A program made the position numbers and the translations under genes. A DNA stretch of 11,035 nt from an uncultured Phycisphaerae bacterium (GTDB taxonomy: Bacteria; Planctomycetota; Phycisphaerae; Phycisphaerales; SM1A02): positions 1 through 11,035 of the forward strand of contig CAJWSE010000031.1 of assembly GCA_913046275.1 (NCBI GenBank). Reading direction: 5' to 3'. Under the pieces are notes generated by a model, which made no database searches, was not told the origin of the DNA, and worked only from the letters and a program-made list of their open reading frames with translations. Below, piece after piece: positions 1 through 6,589 of this stretch (the first letter of the stretch is position 1; every line of letters begins with the position of its first letter).

Positions 1-1098
1 GGCGACTTTTGTAATCTGTTTTCTTGCAAGACGTTTTTCGATTTCTTCTACCGCTAATTCACGTGGGCTAAATGTACTTGTTAACCCCATAGCTTTAATG
101 AATGGGGCATAATCCTTTCGTGAGACTACAGGGTATGTCTCTTCAACTCCAAGACCAGCAGCCCAAGCGCAACTTAGGATGTTATGCTCATCGTTCGTTA
201 GAGCCACAAAAGCATCTGCATTTTCAATGTGCTCATCAGTGAACACAGTTGGATCTGTCGGATCTGCTTGGATCACGGTTACCCAAGGAAGTTTTTCTGC
301 CAATTCGTTTGCGCGGTCAACATCGGTTTCGAATAAACGGATTGAGAAACCTCTATTTTCTAATGTCCTGCAGAGCCAGACTGCGACTGGCGAACCACCC
401 ATAATAACAACGCTTCTACGACCAGCATCTTTTGATCGAAATACTCTTCGGGCATCATGGAAGACATCCGCATTGGCAACGAGTAATACTTCATCGCCTT
501 CGTCAACAGTACTTATACCACTAGGAAGATAGGTATCGCCATTTCGAGAAATTGCTGCAAGTCTTGCTCCACCTGGCAGGCGCACATCTGATAATCGGCG
601 ACCGATTCCAGAAGCACCTTTACTGACTTTGAATTGTTGAACTTCAATCGTATGACTGACTAGCCGCTCTACTTTCATGGCCGCTGGATTGCGAAGGTGT
701 GAAGCAATTGCGCGTGCTGTTGAAAAGGCAGGGCAGATTAGACTATCAATAGAAAATATTTTGGAATAGTCGAGTGGGTCTCGATTTAAATACATACTGT
801 GCGTAATCATTGAGAACGTTCGGTCAGCACCCATATATGATGCAGTCGAAGCGCAAAGAAGATTAACTTCGTCATCATTAGTGGCAGCGATGACGACGTC
901 AGCATCACCGGCATTTACTTTTTCTAAATCTCTTGCGGAAGAAGGAAAGCCAACAAGAGTCGCAACATCTAGCGACTCAGCTAGTGCATCGAGCCGATTT
1001 TGACTCTCATCAATCACGGTAACGTTCGCGCCTGAGAGAGATAGTTTTTCTGCTGCATGGGCGCCAGTTTTTCCAGCGCCACAAATAATAATATTCAT
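1..1098 (-). CDS. trkA: TrkA-type potassium uptake regulatory protein (3' end outside window)
   Basis: This is the cytosolic NAD(H)-binding regulator that gates Trk/Ktr potassium channels such as TrkH. The reading frame opens with ATG at 1098 and stays open for 366 codons to the window edge, so the C-terminus is missing. The N-terminal Rossmann fold shows GAGKTG at residues 7-12, followed by an acidic VID after the second strand. An RCK_C-like domain (RRLSDVRLPGGARL region) fills about residues 145-215. A second Rossmann unit starts near residue 227 (VVIMGGSPVAVWL), with ETD marking its ribose-binding acidic position. This duplicated layout is that of E. coli TrkA, about 458 residues, so roughly 90 residues, the second RCK_C domain, lie outside. 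The second glycine motif (GGSPVA) is degenerate, as is common for the second half. The TrkH partner is not in the window. The gene is divergent from the HU gene across a 526-bp gap, and I see no convincing promoter for it. Confidence 0.93.
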   Translation of the reverse strand, partial: MNIIICGAGKTGAHAAEKLSLSGANVTVIDESQNRLDALAESLDVATLVGFPSSARDLEKVNAGDADVVIAATNDDEVNLLCASTASYMGADRTFSMITHSMYLNRDPLDYSKIFSIDSLICPAFSTARAIASHLRNPAAMKVERLVSHTIEVQQFKVSKGASGIGRRLSDVRLPGGARLAAISRNGDTYLPSGISTVDEGDEVLLVANADVFHDARRVFRSKDAGRRSVVIMGGSPVAVWLCRTLENRGFSIRLFETDVDRANELAEKLPWVTVIQADPTDPTVFTDEHIENADAFVALTNDEHNILSCAWAAGLGVEETYPVVSRKDYAPFIKAMGLTSTFSPRELAVEEIEKRLARKQITKVA

Positions 1099-1204
1099 GA
1101 TGGTATTCCAATCATCGACAATATGGTCGGGCGAGAATGATACCTCTCATTGAAGAAAAAACCAAACAAATCAACTCGTAAATCTTTTTTACATGCGTTT
1201 TTGC

Positions 1205-1234
1205 CCCTTAAAAAGGGTCTTTTTGTAGTTTTTT
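1205..1234 (+). terminator. Possible orphan intrinsic terminator in the trkA-HU gap
   Basis: CCCTT (1205-1209) and AAGGG (1213-1217) form a 5-bp stem with an AAA loop, followed by a T-rich run (TCTTTTTGTAG, then TTTTTT). The shape suits a plus-strand terminator. However, no plus-strand gene precedes it, because the upstream gene is on the minus strand. It may end antisense transcription through trkA, or be chance in an AT-rich spacer. Confidence 0.25.
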
Positions 1235-1343
1235 ATCTAATCAAATTGCAAGCAGGGCGAAAATCAAATTTTATACTTTTAAATGTGATTTAGTCTATTT
1301 AACAAAAAATTCACTCTACCTCCCAAGAGTTTTAAAAAGGTTC

Positions 1344-1372
1344 TTGACGATTTCCTCCTAAAACGCCATACT
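1344..1372 (+). promoter_or_regulatory. Candidate sigma70-type promoter for the HU gene
   Basis: TTGACG (1344-1349) and CATACT (1367-1372) are separated by 17 bp. They match the -35 consensus at 5 of 6 positions and the -10 consensus at 4 of 6. An A/T tract (tttaaaaa, 1331-1338) just upstream could act as an UP element. Transcription would start near 1379 and give a leader of about 245 nt before the HU start codon. This is the best promoter match I see in the 1099-1624 gap; the assignment is by eye. Confidence 0.45.
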
Positions 1373-1378
1373 GAGGTG

Positions 1379-1624
1379 AGCGCCCATGTAGAGGTGCTTC
1401 GAGAGAAGAAGAAACGAGAGGTCTGCTTGAATACAAAAGAGATGAAACACTTTGCGTCGAAGCCAAATTGCTTAACCAGTAGCAATGGAAGATCCGCATT
1501 ATGTTTTTCTCTTTTTATAAGGACCAACAATAAGAAGAGTTGAGAGTGACACCGCCCTGGAGGGAGAACCCAGTAAGCAAAGTCAATCTCCTAGACAAGT
1601 TCTCCGGAACAGAAAGTTTGGAAG
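1379..1624 (+). promoter_or_regulatory. Long 5' leader of the HU gene with competing stems
   Basis: If the promoter at 1344-1372 is used, this is an untranslated leader of about 245 nt. Near its 3' end, GGAGAAC (1563-1569) can pair with GTTCTCC (1599-1605) over 7 bp, or its GGAGA part with TCTCC at 1587-1591. The 3' arm can instead form GTTC-TCCG-GAAC (1599-1610), a short hairpin closed by a cUNCGg-type tetraloop. These pairings are mutually exclusive and end 15-20 nt before the start codon, so control of translation is possible. I match it to no known RNA family. The rest of the 1099-1624 gap holds no gene I can support. Confidence 0.35.
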
Positions 1625-1966
1625 ATGCCAACGACAACAAAAAAAGATTTGATTGATCGGATTGCAGATGAGACAAAATACAAGCGCAATGATGTGCGTG
1701 CCATTGTTCAAGCATTTTTAGATGGTGTAGTAACTGAATTGGGTAATGGCAACCGCCTCGAATTCCGGGACTTTGGTGTTTTTGAATTACGCGAAAGAGC
1801 ACCACGCATGGCTCAAAACCCTCGAACACTCGAGCGAGTTCCCGTGCCAGCACGCCGAACTGTGAAATTTAAAGTTGGCCGCTTAATGAAACTTGCAGTG
1901 GATAATAGCGTTAAGACCGAAATGCCCGTTGTTGAAACCGCAGCACCTGAACTAGCTCAAGTGTAG
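1625..1966 (+). CDS. HU/IHF-family DNA-binding (nucleoid) protein
   Basis: Proteins of this family are small dimers that bend and wrap DNA in the nucleoid. The 113 residues show the family layout. N-terminal helices (KKDLIDRIADET, then the helix ending FLDGVVTEL) span residues 6-39. The strand LEFRDFGVFELRER covers about 45-58. The DNA-binding beta arm follows, with the intercalating proline in NP at residues 65-66 and an ARRTVKFKVG return strand. A roughly 24-residue tail rich in Val, Pro, Ala and Glu extends beyond the usual 90-99 residues. The NPRT and ARRTVKFKVG segments resemble IHF more than typical HU, but a single sequence cannot settle HU versus IHF, so no symbol is given. A purine run (GGAAG) directly abuts the ATG and is too close for an ideal ribosome site; AGAAAG about ten bases upstream is an alternative. 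dnaB follows 111 bp downstream on the same strand. Confidence 0.92.
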   Translation: MPTTTKKDLIDRIADETKYKRNDVRAIVQAFLDGVVTELGNGNRLEFRDFGVFELRERAPRMAQNPRTLERVPVPARRTVKFKVGRLMKLAVDNSVKTEMPVVETAAPELAQV

Positions 1967-1978
1967 CCTCAATTTGCA

Positions 1979-2000
1979 CACCCCCGTAAGCTTGGGGGTG
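1979..2000 (+). terminator. GC-rich hairpin between the HU gene and dnaB
   Basis: CACCCCC (1979-1985) and GGGGGTG (1994-2000) form a perfect 7-bp stem with an 8-nt loop containing AAGCTT. It starts 12 bp after the HU stop codon. No U-tract follows directly (the next bases are ATATAAAGG), so it is not a canonical intrinsic terminator. It may be a partial terminator or an RNA stability element that lowers expression of dnaB relative to the HU gene. Confidence 0.45.
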
Positions 2001-2077
2001 ATATAAAGGGGACACGCGGTGGATGACCTGTCGTTTCTCTTTTTTCTCTAAAATTCAATGTAAGGTAGCCCTCAAGG

Positions 2078-3574
2078 ATGAGCTACGAGCAAGCAAAACA
2101 AAAAACTAATACGTCTCCCAAGAGCGCGGCAATTAATCGATTAATGGAATCTCTGCCGCCGCACGCCGTAGATGCAGAAGAGAGTTTGCTGGGCTCAATA
2201 ATTATAGATGCAACAGTTTTGAATGATGTGCAACTCATCGTTCGAAACGGCGACGATTTTTTTAAGAAGACAAACGGAGCTATTTACGATGCAATGGCAG
2301 AATTGCACAATGGCTCAATGAAAACCGTCGATTATGTTCAGTTGAAGCAAATTTTGGATGATAGAAATATTCTCGACTCTGTTGGGGGTGAAGAGTACTT
2401 AGTTAAAATCGCAAATGCAGTGCCCAGTGCTGCAAGTGCGTCCCATTATGCACGACTTGTTAAAGAAAAATCAGTCGTACGTCAACTTATTGCCGCTGCA
2501 GGCGAAATTTTACAAGATGCATATACCAATCCAGAAGATCCGGCTGAAATTTTGAGTGAAGCAGAGCGGCGCATTTTTAGTATTGCTCAACAATCTGAGC
2601 AACGCCATGCTGAAAAACTCGATGAATTATTGAATCTTGCAATTGAACAACTCGAAGCAAATGAGGGGCGAATTATCACTGGAGTAGGTACTGGATATCT
2701 ACGTCTTGATGAAATGACAAGTGGTTTACAAAATGGTGAAATGGTTATTGTGGCGGCTAGACCATCAATGGGTAAAACTGCACTCGCTTTAAACATAGCT
2801 GAAAACATAGTGATGAATGGCACTGGTGTAGCACTATTTAGCCTTGAGATGAGTAGGCAGCAACTGGTGCAACGTTTGCTTAGCTCACGCGCTTCAGTTT
2901 CAGGTCATAATATTCGTAGGAATATGTTGAGCGATCAAGATATGGCGGCCATTATCCAGGCAACAGATGACTTGATGGGAAAGCCACTGTTTATTGATGA
3001 TACACCAGGGCTGACAATTACTCAGCTTCGCGCTAAAGCGCGTCGCTTAAAACAAACTGAGAATATTGGAGTCATTTTGATTGATTACTTGCAACTTATG
3101 ACAAGCGGGAAGCGCACTGAGTCAAGGCAGCAAGAAGTGAGTGATATTAGTCGTGGCGTCAAGGCGCTAGCTCGTGAATTAGAAGTGCCAGTGATTTGTT
3201 TAAGTCAGTTGAACCGTGCCGCTGAACAACGTGAAGGACATCGCCCTAGAATGAGCGATCTTCGAGAGTCTGGCTCTATTGAACAGGACGCGGATGTGGT
3301 TGCCATGTTACACCGTGAGTCCTATTACCACCAAAATGACCCCATGTGGATTGAAGAAAACGAAGATAAGCTTTCTCTTGCTGAACTAATTATTGCAAAA
3401 CAGCGAAATGGTCCAACTGGTGCAGTTCAATTGCATTGGGACAATAATTGTACGAGGTTCTCTGATTGGTCGGATATGGCGGCACCTGGGGGGTCAGGAT
3501 ATGCAACCGTCCCTTCGCAACTAGCTCAAGATGACCCTTTTACTAATGATGACTTCAGCGATTTGGCAATCTGA
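2078..3574 (+). CDS. dnaB: Replicative DNA helicase DnaB
   Basis: DnaB is the hexameric 5'-3' helicase that unwinds the chromosome at the replication fork and interacts with primase. The 498-residue protein has the N-terminal helical domain at about residues 25-130 (start PPHAVDAEESLLGSII), a linker helix, and a RecA-like core from about 200. Walker A is ARPSMGKT near 227-234. Walker B is VILIDYLQL, starting near 332. The SQLNRAAEQR and RPRMSDLRESGSIEQDAD segments carry family motifs and the region of the arginine finger. AKQRNGPTG completes the core. The frame is continuous, so there is no intein, although inteins are frequent in dnaB. The extra 20 or so polar N-terminal residues and the acidic C-terminal tail (DDPFTNDDFSDLAI) are lineage-like extensions. 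AAGG lies immediately before the ATG. It follows the HU gene and converges on the antiporter gene 6 bp downstream. Confidence 0.97.
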   Translation: MSYEQAKQKTNTSPKSAAINRLMESLPPHAVDAEESLLGSIIIDATVLNDVQLIVRNGDDFFKKTNGAIYDAMAELHNGSMKTVDYVQLKQILDDRNILDSVGGEEYLVKIANAVPSAASASHYARLVKEKSVVRQLIAAAGEILQDAYTNPEDPAEILSEAERRIFSIAQQSEQRHAEKLDELLNLAIEQLEANEGRIITGVGTGYLRLDEMTSGLQNGEMVIVAARPSMGKTALALNIAENIVMNGTGVALFSLEMSRQQLVQRLLSSRASVSGHNIRRNMLSDQDMAAIIQATDDLMGKPLFIDDTPGLTITQLRAKARRLKQTENIGVILIDYLQLMTSGKRTESRQQEVSDISRGVKALARELEVPVICLSQLNRAAEQREGHRPRMSDLRESGSIEQDADVVAMLHRESYYHQNDPMWIEENEDKLSLAELIIAKQRNGPTGAVQLHWDNNCTRFSDWSDMAAPGGSGYATVPSQLAQDDPFTNDDFSDLAI

Positions 3575-3580
3575 TATTTA

Positions 3581-4558
3581 TTAGATAAAAGCGGAGCCAA
3601 TTAAAAATGCAATATACAGTGCGATAAGAATACCGCCTTCTTTTCGCTTTAGTCGATAGTCAAGTGTAAGGAAATACGCAAGCACGGTCATGCCAATCAT
3701 TGTTAGTGCGTAGAACAAAACGTTTTCTGGAGCCTGGATGGGATTGACGAAAATTGTTATTGGTAGAACAAGCAAAATATTAAAAATGTTTGAGCCAACA
3801 ACATTTCCAACGGCTAAGTCTGGGTGTTTTTTCTTTGCTGCAATGATTGTTGTAACCACCTCAGGCAAACTTGTTGCAATAGCAACGATTGTGCTTCCAA
3901 CAAGTATTTCACTCATTCCAAAATGGATTGCGCTAGTCACCGCTCCGATTTCAGTAGCCTTACCGCCTAAAGTTAAGAGCACTAATCCAAAGATTAGCAT
4001 GGCAATAGCAGTTGTTGCTGAACATGCAACATCTGGGACTACATCGTCGCTTTGTTCACCCACTTTAGAATTTTTATCTTTTCCAAGCGCAAACCAATGC
4101 CGCATCAGAAAAGCGAATAAAATAAGGAGGCAGATACCTAATGCCAAGTTTAATGTGGGCAAAAGTGCCGCCGCGAAGCCGACCAGGCATGTGGCAAATA
4201 TCAGCCAAGGGAACTCTTTTTTGACCACTTGACCAGTCACTGGTAGTTTGCAAATGAGTGCGCCTATCCCAAGCACAAGGCCGATGTTTGCAATATTGGA
4301 TCCAAATATGTTGCCAAGGCATAAACTGCCGTGGTTATTCATCGAGGCAATAATATTGAGTGCAAGCTCCGGAGAGCTTGTACTAAAGGCAACAATAGTG
4401 AGTCCAATGACAAGTGTGCTAACGCCAAGCTTCTTTGCAATTACTACGCTGCCTTCAACAAGAAGATGTCCACCTAATATGAGCATTGCGACACCAATAA
4501 CAAAGGTGATATAAAAATGATTTTGCAGAAATTCGAAAATATTTGTCATTAGTTGCAT
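3581..4558 (-). CDS. Calcium/sodium antiporter, CaCA family (YrbG-like)
   Basis: This inner-membrane cation exchanger of 325 residues has the length of E. coli YrbG. It shows the duplicated alpha-repeats that define the CaCA superfamily. The first is near residues 30-72, with GLTIVAFSTSSPELALNI. The second is near 215-262, with GSTIVAIATSLPEVVTTI followed by GNVVGSNIFNILLVL. The two SSPE/SLPE segments carry the ion-binding glutamates, and the matching GN(I/V)xGSNI motif occurs after each repeat. About ten hydrophobic segments are visible, with a short charged cytoplasmic loop (KDKNSKVGEQSDD) in the middle. Typical activity is Ca2+ export in exchange for Na+ or H+; ion preference cannot be read from the sequence. 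ATG at 4558 is taken as the start; the fourth-codon ATG at 4549 is an alternative. It is divergent from the ECF sigma gene across 110 bp and convergent with dnaB. Confidence 0.92.
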   Translation of the reverse strand: MQLMTNIFEFLQNHFYITFVIGVAMLILGGHLLVEGSVVIAKKLGVSTLVIGLTIVAFSTSSPELALNIIASMNNHGSLCLGNIFGSNIANIGLVLGIGALICKLPVTGQVVKKEFPWLIFATCLVGFAAALLPTLNLALGICLLILFAFLMRHWFALGKDKNSKVGEQSDDVVPDVACSATTAIAMLIFGLVLLTLGGKATEIGAVTSAIHFGMSEILVGSTIVAIATSLPEVVTTIIAAKKKHPDLAVGNVVGSNIFNILLVLPITIFVNPIQAPENVLFYALTMIGMTVLAYFLTLDYRLKRKEGGILIALYIAFLIGSAFI

Positions 4559-4668
4559 GAGTAGGCGTAGATTGTACGGATGTTCCGATGAAAGTTAGGT
4601 CTTTATGTTGCAATCTGGGCTGAAATCACTCGTTACTCTACATATGTGGGGGGGTAAATATTCTAGAA

Positions 4669-5271
4669 ATGTCTGAAAACCATAAAAAACATGAACTTCA
4701 CCGAACGATTCTCGCAGCTGCAAATGGTGACGAAATCGCATGGCGCTCAATTGTTGATGCCTACGCTGGACGTGTTTTTGCATTAATACGCTCAAAATGT
4801 GCAAATGAAGAGCTTGCAGAAGAAATAACCCAATCAGCATTTTGTACCATTGCGCAAAAGCTCTCTACTTATACAGAAACCGGTAAGTTTGAGGCTTGGC
4901 TTTTTCGGATTGCAATGAATCGACTTAGGGATGAAATGCGTCGGAGAAAGCGCCATGCTGTTCCGATGGAAAATGAGATGATTGGGGCTTTTTCAAAAGG
5001 GATATCGGACGTACAAAATGATGAAGAAACCACTGCTGAGATAGCACTCCTGCGATCCGCTGTAAGGCAACTTTCGAGTTCCGACCAGGACCTCATTTAT
5101 ATGCGGCATTCTGCTGGAATGAGCTATAAACAGATTGCAGAGGTATTAAATGAGCCTTTAGGGACGGTTCTGGCAAGGCAACACAGGGCATTGAAGAAAC
5201 TCCGTTCCACAATGGGTGGTGATGATAATCTTGTAAAGTCTCACAATAAAGGGGCAATGGATGAAGGGTAA
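4669..5271 (+). CDS. ECF-type RNA polymerase sigma-70 factor
   Basis: This is an alternative sigma factor that redirects RNA polymerase to a dedicated regulon, usually for envelope or stress responses. Of 200 residues, region 2 covers about 20-95. It includes AEEITQSAF, the GKFEAWLFRIAMNRLRDEMRRRKR helix that contacts the -10 element, and a basic end. A linker follows, and region 4 covers about 130-182. There a helix-turn-helix, MSYKQIAEVLNEPLGTVLAR, is followed by the basic helix HRALKKLR. Regions 1 and 3 are absent, as expected for the ECF group. The last 18 or so residues are a polar tail. It heads a plus-strand cluster, with its membrane partner candidate starting 20 bp downstream, a typical sigma/anti-sigma order. 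Seven consecutive G residues lie at 4648-4654 just upstream. I see no clear autoregulated ECF promoter. Confidence 0.93.
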   Translation: MSENHKKHELHRTILAAANGDEIAWRSIVDAYAGRVFALIRSKCANEELAEEITQSAFCTIAQKLSTYTETGKFEAWLFRIAMNRLRDEMRRRKRHAVPMENEMIGAFSKGISDVQNDEETTAEIALLRSAVRQLSSSDQDLIYMRHSAGMSYKQIAEVLNEPLGTVLARQHRALKKLRSTMGGDDNLVKSHNKGAMDEG

Positions 5272-5291
5272 AGGCGTTAGATAAAGAGCAA

Positions 5292-5852
5292 ATGGATTAC
5301 GAAGAACAACAATTTGAACAAGACCTAAGCTCAGAGGAACGGTGCATTGATTCGAAGCTTTCAAAGGCGCTTCAAGAGCATGTGCCGCAAGGTCTTGAAG
5401 ACCGCATAGCTCGAGCGTCTGCGCCAAATCTGCAGGGTTTAAGCATGGAGTTATTACTCGATGAGGCTTTTCACCCAGCGGTACCCGAAGGCCTTGAACA
5501 GCGTGTGTTTAATTTTTCGCGCGATGATCTGTTTAGTGGTCAAGCCGTGATTGCAACAATTGGCCGAAATGTCTTTTGGCGCCAAGCGTCGCTCGTTGCT
5601 TGCATCCTTTTTGCAGTTCTTCTTGCTATTTGGTTTGACCAAGAGCCAGACAAAATAGTGCAGCCAACCCAAATGGCCAGTAACACAGTTCTTTCGCTTG
5701 AAGAGGAAGAGTTGCTTTTTGAAGATTTGAACTTAGGACAATATTCATATCTTGCTGACACTCGTGAACTTGCGTTTGCAGATCTTGCAGTAAGTCTAGA
5801 GGGCCTTCGCGATGACTTGGAACTTTGGCAATACGGTCTACTTACTGAGTAA
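5292..5852 (+). CDS. Single-pass membrane protein, candidate anti-sigma factor
   Basis: The 186-residue protein has an acidic cytoplasmic N-terminal region (1-98), one membrane segment (about 99-115, ending AVLLAIWF) and an acidic extracytoplasmic region (116-186). The cytoplasmic part carries two copies of a short unit: VPQGLEDRIARAS at 31-43 and VPEGLEQRVFNFS at 64-76, each preceded by a helix-like stretch. VPxGLxxRI motifs occur in membrane proteins encoded beside ECF factors, but there is no HxxxCxxC zinc motif of ZAS-type anti-sigma factors; the N-terminal region has a single Cys. The role is inferred from topology and from its position directly after the sigma gene; the sequence alone does not prove it. 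The outer part has a run of Glu (EEEE near 137-140) and no recognisable sensor domain. AAAGAG lies just upstream of the ATG as a weak ribosome site. Confidence 0.75.
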   Translation: MDYEEQQFEQDLSSEERCIDSKLSKALQEHVPQGLEDRIARASAPNLQGLSMELLLDEAFHPAVPEGLEQRVFNFSRDDLFSGQAVIATIGRNVFWRQASLVACILFAVLLAIWFDQEPDKIVQPTQMASNTVLSLEEEELLFEDLNLGQYSYLADTRELAFADLAVSLEGLRDDLELWQYGLLTE

Positions 5853-5860
5853 GGAATAGT

Positions 5861-6571
5861 ATGATGAAACGAATAATAATTTTTGTATTTCTTTTTACTA
5901 TCTTTTCAATGCTTGGTCTTAGCGGATCAGAGCATACTGCTTCTCTGCAGTCTACAAAAAGCTTGTTCACATTTGTCCAAGATGTGCCCTCCTTTGACCG
6001 TATTCGTGGGCAAGGGGGCAAAGGCGGGAAGCGCATTGGTAGAGGCTTGCCAAATGAAGGTGAAAAAAAAGGACCAATGTCTCCAGATAAGGTGGAGCAT
6101 TATCTAGCTATAGCCAAGAAGGTGGATCCTGCATTAGCTGAGCAATTGGGCGCAATGTGCGAAAAGGATCCAGAAGCATTTCAGCGCATTATTCACAGAC
6201 AAGGCCATAGAATTGGATCATTGATTCGTTTGCGTGAATCCGATCCAGAACTTTATGAAGTGAAAGTAGCTGAGCTTACAATAGATGCAGAAATTTACCA
6301 TCTCACAGAGTCGCTAAACGGAAAGGATGTGAATTCTTCAGTAACTCAAGGGAAAATTGCGGAGTTAAAGGGACTTGTACGTTCTAAAACTAAGATTTCA
6401 ATCCAAGCGCAGAGGTTATACATTCAAAGATTGCAAGACCATCTGAACGCTCTTCAGGAACGCCTGTCAGATACAGAAAATCGCTTTGAGCTCATTGTCG
6501 ATAGTCGTGTGAATCAGCTACTTAAAGCAATTACAAAAGAACTAGATGTAACGCCACAACAAAGCGAATGA
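5861..6571 (+). CDS. Exported helical protein of unknown function
   Basis: I do not recognise a family. The 236-residue product starts with a basic N-terminus and a hydrophobic core (MMKRIIIFVFLFTIFSMLGL), ending in a small-residue region around SGS. This is a signal peptide or an N-terminal anchor. A Gly/Lys/Arg-rich linker (about 48-62) precedes a strongly helical, charged region (about 75-228) likely to form coiled-coil or helical-hairpin structure, with one Cys at residue 100. The ribosome site TAAGGA overlaps the stop region of the preceding gene, only 8 bp upstream, so the two are very probably co-expressed. The ATG at 5864 is an equally possible start. Position after a sigma/anti-sigma pair suggests an extracytoplasmic accessory or sensor, similar in general style to helical periplasmic stress proteins. 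That is inference from context and predicted helicity only. Confidence 0.78.
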   Translation: MMKRIIIFVFLFTIFSMLGLSGSEHTASLQSTKSLFTFVQDVPSFDRIRGQGGKGGKRIGRGLPNEGEKKGPMSPDKVEHYLAIAKKVDPALAEQLGAMCEKDPEAFQRIIHRQGHRIGSLIRLRESDPELYEVKVAELTIDAEIYHLTESLNGKDVNSSVTQGKIAELKGLVRSKTKISIQAQRLYIQRLQDHLNALQERLSDTENRFELIVDSRVNQLLKAITKELDVTPQQSE

Positions 6572-6589
6572 TGGTTCTACCATGTGCGC

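Noticed and set aside
179..532. Plus-strand open frame of 117 codons opposite trkA
   Set aside because: It is antisense to a clear TrkA coding frame, is Ser/Thr-rich low-complexity, and shows no recognisable domain.
1386..1391. ATG-TAG start-stop element just after the candidate HU promoter
   Set aside because: Such minimal frames regulate some leaders, but a single occurrence without a ribosome site is expected by chance.
1442..1543. Plus-strand frame of 33 codons (starting MKHFASKPN) in the HU leader, a possible leader peptide
   Set aside because: The ribosome site is weak, composition is not gene-like, and no regulatory codon runs are present; chance is as likely.
1515..1853. Minus-strand open frame of 112 codons opposite the HU gene and its leader
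   Set aside because: The HU frame is unambiguous, and the antisense translation shows no family features.
2078..3574. Intein in dnaB
   Set aside because: The protein is continuous through Walker A, Walker B and later motifs with normal family length, so no insertion exists.
3738..4232. Plus-strand open frame of 164 codons inside the antiporter gene
   Set aside because: It mirrors the antiporter frame; the minus strand encodes intact CaCA alpha-repeats.
5292..5852. ZAS-type zinc-binding anti-sigma domain
   Set aside because: The HxxxCxxC motif is absent; the N-terminal region has only one Cys (residue 18) and the next is in the membrane segment.
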